From Thalassia testudinum (lineage: Eukaryota > Streptophyta > Magnoliopsida > Alismatales > Hydrocharitaceae), in the NCBI GenBank assembly GCA_037157565.1, contig JAZHRO010000003.1:46079001-46143000 (forward strand): a stretch of 64,000 nucleotides of DNA. Direction: 5' to 3'. The translations under genes and the position numbers were made by a program. Positions 1 to 11,200 of the stretch are shown here, in pieces. The notes below the pieces were generated by a model, which was given only the letters and a program-made list of their open reading frames with translations, did no database searches and was not told where the DNA came from. Numbering within the stretch: the stretch's first letter is position 1; the number at the start of each line of letters is the position of its first letter.

Positions 1-3000
1 CAACCGAGGTGACATTACAATTAGCAGATCGATCTATAAAGTCACCAAAAGAGATTCTCGAGGATGTTATCGTAAGAGTGCGGGATTTCTATTTCCCAGT
101 GGACTTTATAGTCTTAGATATGGATGCGCCTAAAAACCCTAGGGATACACCAATCATTCTAGAGAGACCTATCTTGGCTACTGCTAGAGCCAACATCAGC
201 TGTGAGGAGGGCCAAATAGAGCTTAAATTTGGAGATCAAACCTTAAAAATTGATATATTTAAGGCCCAACAAGGAATTAATTGCGGTGTCATCGAACAGA
301 TTTGTGACGTTAGGATTTTGGTTGATGAATCACACCTCCAGAATGACTCGATTATGCCTCATCAACCACAGAAGGATCTTGACCCACAAACGGAGGAGTT
401 GAATCCAGATAGAAACAACCCAGTAACTCCTACCCTTGAACCTCTCATCTATACTGAACCACCAGCTGCTGCTGATAATCCTATCCTCGAGTTAAAGCCT
501 CTTCCTGCTCACTTGAAATACATCTTTTTGGGTTCCAATCAGACCCTTCCTGTGATTATCAATTCCACCGTCAATCCCGAACAGGAATCCCGTCTGATTA
601 CTGTTCTCCAGCAACATCGCAGAGCCATCGGGTGGACTCTCGATGATTTGACTGGAATAAGCCCCTCTTATTGTACTCATCATATCTATTCAGAAGAGGG
701 CGCACGACCTTCTCATGAAATGTAGAGACGTTTAAACCCTAATCTGCAGGAGGTCGTGAAAAAGGAGATCATCAAGTGGTTAGATGCCGGGATCATCTAC
801 CCGATCTCCGATAGTCGTTGGGTGAGCCCAATTCAGGTTGTGCCTAAGAAGGCAGGACTCACCACCATAACGACTGAAATCGGAGAAATCATTCCTACCC
901 GATTAGCCAATGCGTGGAGAGTCTGTATAGATTATCGCTGACTCAATTCCTCCACGAAGAAGGATCATTTCCCACTACCCTTCATTGATCAAATTCTCGA
1001 GAAACTAGCGGGAAATAGGTTCTTCTGCTTTCTTGACGGGTACTTCGGTTATAATCAGGTGGCAATCCATCCTGAGGACCAAGAAAAGACCACATTCACC
1101 TGCCCCTTCGGAACGTATGCTTTCCGAAGGATGCCTTTCGGTCTTTGCAATGCACCCGCTACTTTTCAGCGGTGCATGCTTGCCATATTCTCTGATATGG
1201 TAGGTGATTTTCTGGAAGTCTTCATGGATGACTTTTCAGTCTTTGGAGAATCTTTTGATGATTGCCTCCAACACTTGGTCCGGATACTCAGGCGTTGCAT
1301 TGAGGTGAACTTGGTTCTTTCCTAGGAAAAGAGCCATTTCATGGTGCCTGAGGGAATTGTCCTGGGACACTCAATTTCGGAAAAAGGCATCCAGGTGGAT
1401 CGAGCTAAGGTTGATCTGATTTCTCGCCTTCCTGTACCTAGCTCGATCAGGGACATCCGTTCCTTTTTGGGGCACGTCGGTTTTTACTGCTGTTTCATTC
1501 CAGATTTCTCGAAAATCGTGCGCCCCTTGACTTCTCTTCTCTCTAAGGATGTACCCTTTGAAATCTCCAAGGAATGCACGCTAGCCTTTGAAAACCTGCG
1601 TGACCGAGTCACCAAGGCACCTATCCTACAATCCCCTGATTGGTCTCAACCCTTTGAGATCATGTGCGATGCATCTGATTTCGCTGTAGGAGCGGTCCTG
1701 GGGCAGAAAGCTGACGGGAAACCCGTGGTCATCTACTACGCTAGCAAGACACTTGACGAGGCTCAGCGTAACTATACGGTTACGGAAAAAGAGCTGCTAA
1801 CCGTAGTATTTGCCCTTGAAAAATTCCGATCGTATCTTCTGGGTTCCCATTTCATCATTTACTCGGATCACACGGCTGTAAGGCATCTCCTTGCCAAGAA
1901 GGACGCGAAGCCCCGACTAATCCGTTGGATCTTGCTGTTGCAAGAATTCGATCTTGAGATTCGCGACAAGGCGGGAAGGCAGAATGTGGTAGCCGACCAT
2001 CTGTCCCATCTTCCTTCTGAGATCATCGACCCTTCCGGACCCATCACGGAACATTTTCCTGATGAGCACCTGCTTTCTGTTGGTACTAAACTTCCATGGT
2101 TTGCTGATATAGTAAACTACTTGGCATCTCATCAGACACCGTCTGATTGACCGAAGGCCAAGAAAGAAAAATTGCGTTCTGATTCCAAGTATTACATTTG
2201 GGAAGACCCGTACCTTTTCCGCATAGGTGCTGATCAAATTATTCGGAGATGCATCCCGGAAGAGGAAATCAGCAATATCCTATCTTTCTGCCATGACCAG
2301 GCATGCGGTGGCCATTTCTCAGGGCATAAAACCGCATCCAAAGTCCTCCAGTGTGGCTTCTACTGGCCTACACTTTTCAAAGACGCATACAGTCACTGCA
2401 AGGCATGCAGTCGTTGCCAGACTTTGGGCAACATGAACCATCGCGACATAATGCCTTTGCAGCCGATTCTCGTATGCGAAATCTTTGATGTATGGGGGAT
2501 TGATTTTATGGGCCCCTTTCCTGTTTTGGATGGTTTCGAGTACATTCTGCTTGCGGTGGACTACGTGTCCAAATGGATCGAAGCCATACCGACCCGAACC
2601 TGCAATCACAAGATTGTTCTGAAGTTCATACATCAAAACATTTTCTCAAGGTTCGGGATTCCCCGTGCTATAATCTTTGATGGGGGGACCCATTTTACAA
2701 ATGCTCAGTTTAGGTCACTGATGGCCAAATTTGGGGTGTCTCACCGAATCTCTACTCCTTACCACCCCCAAACAAATGGCCTAGCTAAGCTGTCAAATCA
2801 GGAGATCAAGAAAATCTTGCAAGTCACTGTTCGGCCTGACAGGAAGGACTGGTCGTCCTGACTTCCGGAAGCATTGTGGGCCTATAGGACCGCCCACAAG
2901 ACCCAATTGGGCATGTCTCCCTTTAGACTGGTGTACGGAAAGGCATGTCACCTTCCCGTAGAGCTGGAGCATAAAGCCTATTGGGCAGTACGGAACTGTA

Positions 3001-3386
3001 ATCTAGATCTTTCCAAGGCTGGAACCCACATAAAACTCCAAATCAGCGAGATCGATGAATTACGCCTAGACGCGTACGAGAACTCACGAATCTACAAGGA
3101 GCGGGTTAAAGCCTTCCACGACAAGCACATCTCGAGAGAGATCTTTCATCCTGGTCAAAATGTCCTACTCTTTGATTCCCGACTCAAACTTTTCCCGGGG
3201 AAACTGAGGTCCAAGTGGGTCGGACCGTATTTAGTCCGACAGGTTTTTGGAAATGGAGCAATTGAAATCAGTCCACTCAGCCATGATTCCGAACCTTTCA
3301 TCGTGAACGGTCAGAGACTCAAACCGTTCATTGATGTGACTTCTACTGATTCGGCTGAATCATCCCTCATCCTCCATTCCCCTTGA
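1..3386 (+). pseudogene. pol: Athila pol polyprotein remnant (protease C-terminus, RT, RNase H, integrase)
   Basis: One reading frame runs from base 3 to 3386 without a frameshift but with five in-frame stops: TAG 723-725, TGA 939-941, TAG 1323-1325, TGA 2148-2150 and TGA 2859-2861. Domains in order are the protease end (about 9-270, LQLADRS and VDFIVLDMD), RT (about 750-1480, catalytic FMDDF at 1221-1235), RNase H (about 1640-2010, DASDFAVGAVLG and YSDHTAV) and integrase (about 2170-3386). Integrase has an H-H-C-C zinc region near 2290-2420, first Asp in GIDFMG, second Asp in FDGGTHF and the YHPQTNG block. The third catalytic residue, normally Glu 35 residues after the second Asp, is Lys (codon 2787-2789). 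The protein would have reverse-transcribed and integrated the element; this copy cannot. Confidence 0.93.
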
Positions 3387-3634
3387 GCTTACTACGCCCG
3401 GCCGATGGTGTAAAACTCAGCACTTAACGGGAGGCAGCCCGTCATTTCTTGAAAATCTAAAACCTTTTTCTGACACCATTGTGCACTTAAGGTTCACCCT
3501 TTAAGACAGCCGACTCTACCTCAGATGCTTGCATCTGAGATTAGAAATCGTCCGCAGAATTCATCCCGACCCATTCACTCACAAAAATATCTGTCTTAAG
3601 GAATAAATTAAGTAAATAAAAACCCCTAAATCAC

Positions 3635-3668
3635 AATGAGGACATTGCAAGTGTTAGGCATGGGGGGG
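3635..3668 (+). promoter_or_regulatory. Internal polypurine motif (cPPT-like) with CAATG/CATTG inverted repeat
   Basis: CAATGAGGACATTG, an inverted repeat with an AGGA loop, is followed by TTAGGCATGGGGGGG. The same pair occurs just after the ORF in A2 (21163-21198), A3 (31277-31311) and F (minus strand, 48047-48080), always about 1.2-1.35 kb before the LTR. It resembles the terminal polypurine tract (GGCATGGGGGT), so a second plus-strand primer is possible; that role is inference. Confidence 0.55.
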
Positions 3669-4352
3669 TATAAGTGCAAAACTTGTAGAAAAAAAGGTTT
3701 TAAATAAAAAATTCACATATGCCAAAAACACCATAAAAATTAAAAATTTTTCAAAATAAAAAGAATAAGAGGAGAAAGGAAATTTTGTGGAGAAGGAAAA
3801 GAAACAAAATGAAAAGGAGCACAAAAGGATGAAAGAAAAGAGTAATAGTCATTAGTAAGAAGCTAAGGAATTAACCTTAGTCTAGACCATTTTTCAAGAA
3901 AAGAAATGAAAAGTGCTTAGTAAGATTAGTAAGAACGCAAACCTTAGGCATTCTTGATAGACTCTTAGTACCCATTAAGATCTAGACAATCCTCAAGAGG
4001 TTGAGGAAAATGAAAAGCTTAAGTACTAGGTCCAAGGCTTAGGGAGTATTTGACCTCGCTAACTAACTTCTGGTTTACGGGACTCAGTAACCTAAGCACC
4101 CCAACCCCACACACTGCCTGGTTCAGTAAGCATAAAAAATTCAAAATCACGCAGGAGCATCGCAAAAATTCTGAAAATACACCTAGAATAGGAACGGCCG
4201 ATCAACACAAGTTGATTTGGACGAGTTTCCAGCGCAGAGAGGCGGGCAATCCCCTCAAAGATGCATAACAAAATATCATCTCCTCGGTGCTTGTCTCTTA
4301 GGATATTCACATATCCTACTGGGGGCATGTAAGCACCCTGCTGGTTCAGATT

Positions 4353-4498
4353 CCATGGATGGCATTATCACGAAGTGTCAACTGCCAGGGTCTGAACTCG
4401 GCCACGGAACACCATGGATGGGATTATCTCGAAATCTCAATAGCCAGGGTTCTGGGGGTTGCCATGGGCGGTGCTATCTCGAAGCATCGATCGCCAGG
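4353..4498 (+). repeat. Three degenerate direct repeats, each with a short stem-loop
   Basis: Units start at 4353, 4412 and 4461. Each reads roughly CCATGGRYGG, a pyrimidine-purine mix, then GCCAGG, and the first can fold with TGGCA pairing with TGCCA. A2 has the matching triplet at 21941-22087. The role is unknown. Confidence 0.6.
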
Positions 4499-4933
4499 AA
4501 CCCTTGAGGATTGATGATGGGAGCAATGAATCTGATACAGACCGTGTTGAAAAAGCCAATCCTAGGCTAGAACTAAAAAGAAAGAGAGAGAGAAAACTCT
4601 CCAAACAGAAAAACTTTCTATCTCACTCTCTTGCAAAATGCACTGCGAACTGAACCAGGGCAAAAATCGTTTCAAGCACGGGGTGCTTTAACTACAAAGT
4701 CCAATAAACCTTAGGTTAGTTCTTGTGGGTCTTAAAAACCTTTGCTAAGGACTGAGGCTGAGGCTAGACAGATTTGGATCTTGATTGGTACTAGAGTACC
4801 TTTTAAGCCTATGGTCAGCATTCTAACCTAATCTAGGTTCAAAAGAAAAGGCACTTACCTGAAGTTGTTAAGAATATCATGGTCTAGAACAAAGGTTAAA
4901 ACCTTAAGTTTTTGCTAAGGGACTAGCAAAAGC

Positions 4934-4947
4934 TAGGCATGGGGGTG
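4934..4947 (+). promoter_or_regulatory. Polypurine tract of A1 (plus-strand primer site)
   Basis: TAGGCATGGGGGTG lies directly against the LTR start TGATGAGAACC at 4948. The same arrangement is seen at 22519-22533, 32511-32529 and, on the minus strand, 46842-46858. Confidence 0.8.
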
Positions 4948-6773
4948 TGATGAGAACCTCGTCACAAACCCTAAACTAGCACCATTTAACCCTGATATGC
5001 AAGAAAAAGCTCCTACATAACTCTAGAAAGGCTTGGCTCAGAGAGATTCTGAGTTTGCAAAGAAAATAGAAACTAAGGGGTAAAAATGCAATTTCACCAA
5101 TCCAATCTGAAAATAGGGTAACTCAGGATCCAAACATAGGTCAAAACAACCTAATAAGAAGAAAAGTGGGATGAGATGACTCAATAAGGGCTACAGTAAC
5201 TCCAAGGAATTAAATGACATCCTGTAACCCTAAAAACAAATCCACTTCAATTCATGTGGTTCGAGGCAAGGTAAAAATCAACTAAACCCTCTAAAATTCA
5301 TAGAAAAATAATCTCTAGGGTTTAGGACTTTCAATTTGGCCTTAGGAACCCATTTTGACCTACATTGAGAACCATGCCCAATTAACAACTTAATTTAGGT
5401 TTTTGCATAAATTGACTGGCCAAACAAGCTTTAATCTAGAAATAAAATTCACCATCAGAATCCTTAGGTCCTAATTAGTCATGTATAAAAACTTGGGCCT
5501 AAGAAGAAACCTTCTTGACCAACTTTACACTTTGGTCCTCATATATTTACTTTTTTGCCCTCAACTTTTGAACCCTCACATTTTGGCCCCTAACTCTCCT
5601 TCGTTCTTTGCGTTTAGGTCCCTCCTGCAAAACCTGAGTAGCGCCATGCTCCGGCGACCTTGCGCGGAGCATGGCGCCGCGCAGGGTGAGGGAGGGGCCC
5701 TAGCAAGTCAATGGGGGGTACCCTGCGTCGTCAGCCACCGCAGGGACACCCCCCTGTGCGCTGCACCCACCCATACCGGCCGTGCGAACGCACGGACGGT
5801 ATGGGTATCCTTCCTCCGACGTCCTCCGGCGAGGGAGACACGTCGTCTCCCTCTGCCCTCCTCTTTGGTTCTGCCCCTATAAATACCCCCATCGCTCCGC
5901 CGTTCTTCGCAGCTCGGATCTGACGGAGACACCCCCTCAATTCCTCCCTTCCCACTCCGACAGACGCCCCCTTGCTCCAGTGGCCTCTCCTCCTCCTCCT
6001 CGTCGCCCTGCCGCACTACCAGCAGCAGGGTTACCTTCCCTCGATCTTTCCGCGTCACGCCGCACCCAGCTGGCGCCTCTCCGGCCCTCTCCTCGCCGCC
6101 GCCCCTTCCTCTGGGCAATTTCTTCTCCGGTGACAGTCGATACGACTGTCGCCTGCGCCAACCCCTCCTCGTCCAGCTTAGTAGGTAAAGCTTCTCCTCT
6201 TCCTCCCATCTTTCTTTTCCATACTGAAAGCCCTTACTGTCACCACCGATTTCCCACCGATCACCCTCACCTTCTCCACCTCCGGCCAAACTTCGGCGAA
6301 CCGCTCCCATCGCTCCAGCACCCCACACGGCTTGCCGACCTGTGCATAACCTCCGCCTCCTCACCCTGATCCTCTTCCGCCCCTCCACTTCCCACCAAAT
6401 GCCCTCTGCAGATCCACCGAACACACCCACTTCTCCGCCCGCAGTTTGACCTAGGGCGACCCTTTTGCTCCACCACGCCCCCTGCAGACCCTCCGACCAC
6501 CTTCGCCGTGCCACGGCGAAGGTCCTCCGCATATCTGATTAGGCCGAGAGGCCGTGTTGTTGTAAACAGGGTCTGTGCTCGCCGCTGCCATTGACGAGTG
6601 AAGAAGCTCCGCCTACCTGCTGCTCCAAGCACGCCACGCCTAGATCAGGCTCCCAGGCTGCGTGGGGTGACTTCGCGAAGTGCCAGGCTGCAGCTGAGGT
6701 GAAGTCCTCGCGTGAAGCCCTCGCATTGGCCCTCGACTGCTCGCCGCCTTCTCCGCATGGGCGCTCACATTGG

Positions 6774-6830
6774 GGTGGGACATTTAGTCCCACCTCGGAA
6801 GATTGTGAGCGAGCGCCGTGAGATAAATTG
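6774..6830 (+). promoter_or_regulatory. snRNA-type promoter module in LTR: USE-like box plus TATA-like box
   Basis: GTCCCACCTCG at 6787-6797 matches the plant snRNA upstream sequence element RTCCCACATCG at 10 of 11 positions. ATAAATTG starts at 6823, exactly 25 bp later, the spacing used by Pol III-transcribed plant U6 genes (Pol II snRNA genes use about 33-34 bp). The USE is also the right arm of an inverted repeat, GGTGGGAC...GTCCCACC. Confidence 0.5.
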
Positions 6831-6852
6831 GAAAAGTGCTGTAGGCTTATCG

Positions 6853-7093
6853 CCTCAGCACACGGGGTGAGGTCCCTCACACCGCTTCACCCGGCCCGTC
6901 CGCGAGCTCATCACGCGGATCCGGCCGACCTGACCCGACTTGACTGGCACTCCTCGCCCACCACCGCATGCCGGTGGGCCTGGACCCGGGCACGACCCGC
7001 GTACCCGATTACCTGGTTGCTCTGGGAGAGCTGTCCTAAGAGCGAATTCTGAGAGAGTGAGACGCGGGGTCGGGGGGAATAGAGTAGGTTTTT
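6853..7093 (+). ncRNA. Candidate Pol III transcript encoded in the LTR, copy 1
   Basis: The start is inferred about 30 bp after the TATA-like box and the end is the first T5 run (7089-7093). No T4 run occurs between them. A hairpin at 6957-6978 pairs CCCACC with GGTGGG, and the other copies keep pairing with different bases. Homologous segments are 18143-18381, 24426-24662 and 63817 to the window edge. Transcription is not shown; the segment could simply be the R region of the LTR. Confidence 0.3.
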
Positions 7094-7224
7094 GCCCTCT
7101 GATGCTGAACTCTTGAGCGTGCAGGCATAGGTGAAGAAGAAGAAGGACTGCGGAAGAAGAAGAACTGAAGCGACACTGTAGCATCCGCGGGTTAAGTCGT
7201 CTGATTGGAAAATCAGACGACGTC

Positions 7225-7405
7225 CTGAAGACAGGTGAAGACAAAGAAGAAGAAGAAAAGAAGAGAGAAGGAGCAGCCAAGTGAAGAAGCAGAAGAAGAA
7301 GAGAAGCAAGAAGCAAGAAAAGAAGAAGAAGAACAGGAAGAACAAAAGCCAAAGAGGAGAGAAGACAAAGAGGAAGAAAGAAGAGAAGAAGAAGAAGCCA
7401 AACTT
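7225..7405 (+). repeat. Purine-rich GAA/GAG tract in LTR
   Basis: The stretch is almost pure A and G on the plus strand. Longer counterparts occupy the same place in LTRs at 18395-18925 and 24660-25115. The long Leu/Ser ORFs on the opposite strand are artefacts of this composition. Confidence 0.8.
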
Positions 7406-7647
7406 TCATCTCTCTCTCTCTCTATTTTTGTAATAGAACATGTATATCTCTAGAATACGACTTGCTCCCTGAGTTCGACCTTGGGAGAATTGTTATTCCC
7501 GAGTAAAAAAAAAATATATATTTGAAATGATGGCAATAACTAGCTATACTACAACGCTATAGCAAAACCTAGTCATAGTTGTCGCCGACCGTCTCAGGTA
7601 CTGTTCCGTACTGACGTATTTCGTTGTTTCGCGTCTCCTTGTAGGAG

Positions 7648-8241
7648 ATGCCTCGTCGTGGAACTAGGAGGGTGGACCGCGGGCGCAGCCGAGGTCGGGA
7701 CCCGAGGGACAGATGTGTCGGGCTTGGAGTACATACTACCCCTCCACTTCTCCTGAGCATACCGTCTCCCTACCTCGTCCAACTAATTCAAGAGGTGGTT
7801 CATGAAGAATTTCAGCTTCCATCCATATCGCCACCCCCTCCTCCCCCTTCCGAGCGTACGACAGGGGAGTTGGTGGTGGAACGAGATTTCCGTCGTCACA
7901 CTAGGCGTGTTAGGAGAACTCAAAGGAGGCACGTGGCGTCCGCAGGAGAGCCGTCACGTTTTACAGGGACATCAGTGGCCTTTGGGTGCCCTCGACAGGG
8001 GCTAGTCGCCAGCACCAGACCCCCGCCCAGCCGACAGCAGGGACCCACTGAGGGTGGGAGCCGGGTTCCCCTCTGTTACCAGTGTGGCCAACCGGGCCAC
8101 ATTAGGAGGGACTGCCCGTCTAGGGTAGGAGGTCAGCAGATACTTCCTGCGCAGAGCACTGGAGGACGCGGTTACCAGGCGCGAGGAGGAGGACAGCAGT
8201 CGCAAGGAGGGTACCGGCCAGCACCTACCCGTCCGACGTAG
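7648..8241 (+). pseudogene. gag: Tekay gag, internally deleted, zinc knuckle retained
   Basis: The ORF starts at ATG 7648 with an Arg-rich N-terminus (MPRRGTRRVDRGRSRGRD) and keeps the CCHC zinc knuckle at 8074-8115 (CYQCGQPGHIRRDC), which binds element RNA. At 197 codons it is about half the usual length for this lineage. The central capsid-like retrotransposon gag domain is missing between the N-terminal basic part and the Pro-rich linker. TAG at 8239-8241 interrupts the frame, which then continues into the protease. Gag normally forms the virus-like particle; this one probably cannot. Confidence 0.85.
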
Positions 8242-8244
8242 AGT

Positions 8245-11200
8245 GTGGCTGCTTCGTCCGCACCTAGAGCTGAAGGGCGTATCAACGCCCTGACACACAG
8301 GGACACCAGAGCTTCGGGATCGGTGGTAGAAGGTATGGTTTCAGTTTCCGGCAGACTCGTTTACACGCTTTTCGATTCTGGCGCTACGCACTCGTTTGTC
8401 GCAGCCAGTTTTGCAGTTAGTTGGACTAGGATTATACACGGTTAGAGAATCCGTTCGTAATTGGAGGTCCGAGTGGTCAGCTGTTTGTAGCTGAGGAGGT
8501 GTACACGGATTGCAAGGTCAGCGTCGGGGGACATAGCCTGCCAGCTAACCTGATTATGATACAGATGGAGGACTTTGGAGTGATTCTGGGGATGGATTGG
8601 CTGTCCGCTTACCACGCCTTGGTGGACTGTTTTGAGAGGAAGATTGTCTTCTCCATGCCGGAGTTGCCTTCCTTCGAGTTTCACGGACAGCCAGTAGATG
8701 GAGGTTTTAGGTGCATTTCGGCACTTCGGGCGGCGAGACTTTTGAGCCAGGGGTGTGAGGGCTTCCTAGCTTGTGTGGTGGCAGAGCCCAGCCCTGTGGC
8801 AGACTTCCAGAGTATCCCGGTGGTCAGAGAGTACCCTGACGTGTTCCCAGACGAGTTACCAGGACTACCACCCGAGCGGGAGATCGAGTTTGAGATCTCA
8901 CTAGTACCAGGGACCAGCCCCATCTCCACCGCGCCATATAGGATGGCACCGCTTGAGCTGCGAGAGCTCAAGTCTCAGTTATAGGACCTTTTGGAGAAAG
9001 GTTTTATGAGGCCCAGTGCGTCTCCCTGGGGAGCCCCGGTACTGTTTGTGAAGAAGAAGGATGGTACCCTACGCCTTTGTGTGGACTACCGACAGCTGAA
9101 TAGGGTCACCATCAAGAACAGATATCTGCTACCGAGGATCGACGACTTGTTTGACTAGTTGCGGGGTGTCACGGTGTTTTCCAAGATCGACTTGAGGTCT
9201 GGATACCACCAGTTGAGGATCAGGGAGACCGACGTCTCCAAGACAGCTTTCCGCACCCGGTACGGACACTACGAGTTTTTGGTCATGCCGTTTGGGCTGA
9301 CCAATGCCCCCGTTGCTTTCATGGACCTGATGAACTGGGTGTTTAGACAGTACTTGGACCAGTTCCTGGTGGTTTTCATAGATGATGTACTCGTCTATTC
9401 TAGAGATCGGACGCAGCACGGACAGTACTTGCGGATGGTTCTGGACACTCTGAGACGACGCAGGCTGTACGCCAAGTACAGCAAGTGCGAGTTCTGGTTG
9501 AGGGAGGTGACCTTCTTAGGTCATATGATCTCTGGAGACGGCTTGGCGGTGGACCCAGCCAAGGTCGAGGCAGTACTCAGGTGGGAGAGACCGTGTTCAG
9601 TCACTGAGATTCGCAGTTTCCTGGGACTGGCAGGCTACTACAGACGATTCATCAGAGGATTTTCACAGATTGCACGTCCTATGACACAGTTGACCCGGAA
9701 GGATGTGCCCTTCTCTTGGACAGACGCCTGTGAGGCGTGTTTTCTGGAGTTGAAGGAGAGGTTGACCTCGGCTCCCGTGCTCACCATCCCTGACAGTAGT
9801 GGCGGGTTCGTTGTGTACACGGACGCCTCCTTGCAGGGGTTAGGAGGTGTGCTTATGCAGAGGGGTCACGTTGTCGCTTACGCTTCGCGGCAATTGAAGC
9901 CCCATGAGCATACCTACCCTACCCATGACCTAGAGTTGGCAGCTGTTGTCTTCACGCTGAAGACTTGGAGGCACTACTTGTACGGTGAGACCTTCGAAAT
10001 TTTCACAGATCACAAGAGCCTCAGATACCTTTTTGATCAGAAGGAGCTCAACATGAGACAGAGACGTTGGTTGGAGCTCCTGAAGGGCTACGACTGCAGC
10101 ATCTCCTACCACCCGGGAAAGGCCAATGTGGTGGCTGACGCCTTGAGCCGTAAGGCGCCCGCACACTTGGCCAGTCTACAGTTACAGAGTTGGAGCCTTT
10201 TGGAGGAGGTGGCCAGTTGGCGACCTCTAGAGTTATGAGGGTACTGTGGGGCAGTGACGGTGACACGGCAGACCAGGCCAGAGCTGATAGACCGCATCAT
10301 CACAGGACAGATGGTCGATCCGTACTTGTAGTCCTTGCGCGACAGAGTACTGTCGGGAGACCCAGGGGACTTCTCTTTCACAGACTAGGTGCTGCGCTTG
10401 AGGGGACGGTTGTGCGTTCCCAGAGACGAGGAGCTGTTGAGAGAGCTCCTGACTGAGGCACACGGTTCCAGATTCACCATACATCCCGGAAACACGAATT
10501 TGTACCACGACTTGAGACGCAAGTTTTGGTGGAGGGGGATGAAGCGGGATGTGGGTGAATTCGTGTAGCAGTGCTTAGTGTGCCAGCAGGTGAAAGCTGA
10601 GCATCAGAGGCCTGCAGGGCCGCTATAGCCGCTTCCAGTGCCAGAGTGGAAGTGGGAGAGCATCACCATGGACTTGGTGGTGGGCTTACCTGTTACCCAG
10701 CAGGGACACGATGCAGTCTGGGTAATAGTGGATAGACTGACGAAGACGGCACGATTCCTGCCGATCCGAGTCACTTTGGGACCAGCACAGTTGGCAGAGA
10801 GGTATATCCGTGATGTGGTACGACTACACGGAGTTCCGCGGGAGATCGTATCCGACAGGGATACCCGCTTTACGTACCAGTTTTGGGCTGAGTTTCAGCA
10901 GGCCTTGGGGATGTGGTTGAGGTTTAGTACGGCTTACCACCCCCAGACGGACGGACAGTCTGAGCGCATGATACAGGCACTTGAGGACCTTTTGTGTGCC
11001 TGTGTACTGGACTAGAGGGGTTCTTGGGAGGAGCACCTGCCCCTGGCGGAGTTTGCATACAACAACAGCTATCACTCGAGTATCGGCATGGCTCCCTACG
11101 AGGCTCTGTACGGACGGAGGTGTACGGCACCCTTGAGTTGGGTTGAGGTGGGGACCAAGTGGGAGGTTGGCCCCAGGTTGATCCGGCAGAGTCAGGAGGT

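Larger units (their letters stand above)
3387..4947 (+). other. Non-coding 3' region of Athila A1
   Basis: No convincing ORF lies between the pol stop and the LTR. The stretch begins with a block near 3420-3442 (CTTAACGGGAGGCAGCCCGT) that recurs after the ORF of A2 at 20931-20953. A first polypurine motif follows at 3653-3668, then A-rich DNA, a small inverted repeat AGGATATTCACATATCCT at 4299-4316, three stem-loop repeats at 4353-4498 and the terminal polypurine tract. A2 has the same order of elements, so this is a functional 3' module of the family rather than random spacer. There is no env-like ORF. Confidence 0.75.
1..7563 (+). mobile_element. Athila-type Ty3/Gypsy retrotransposon A1, 3' part (pol, 3' non-coding region, 3' LTR)
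   Basis: The window opens inside the protease region of an Athila polyprotein and runs through RT, RNase H and integrase, a 1.5-kb non-coding stretch, a polypurine tract and an LTR that starts TGATGAGAACC at 4948. Gag and the 5' LTR lie left of the window. The LTR lacks the last 50 or so bases seen in two related LTRs (ending at 19204 and 25388) and is joined at 7563/7564 to Tekay leader sequence. The family call rests on the pol motifs DFSVFGESFDD and KKDHFPLPFIDQ and on the GGCATGGGGG polypurine tract. The subfamily (called I here) is shared with A2. Confidence 0.9.
4948..7563 (+). repeat. 3' LTR of Athila A1 (subfamily I, 3'-truncated)
   Basis: The LTR begins with TG directly after the polypurine tract and aligns along its length with those at 16968-19204, 22534-25388 and 61908 onward. 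It holds, in order, an AT-rich U3, a GC-rich segment (5640-6540) with chance ORFs, the GTCCCACCTCG/TATA module (6787-6830), the possible short transcript, a purine-rich tract and the box CTCCCTGAGTTCGACC at 7465. The final 50 or so bases and the CA end are missing. Confidence 0.88.

Noticed and set aside
5708..6532. Long ORFs on both strands (up to 274 codons) in the A1 LTR
   Set aside because: Overlapping frames on both strands, Arg/Gly/Ser-rich products and GC-rich LTR position; no domain and not kept in sister LTRs.
6855..7409. Leu/Ser/Phe-rich minus-strand ORFs, also at 24514-25103
   Set aside because: They are the antisense of the purine-rich tract; composition alone explains them.
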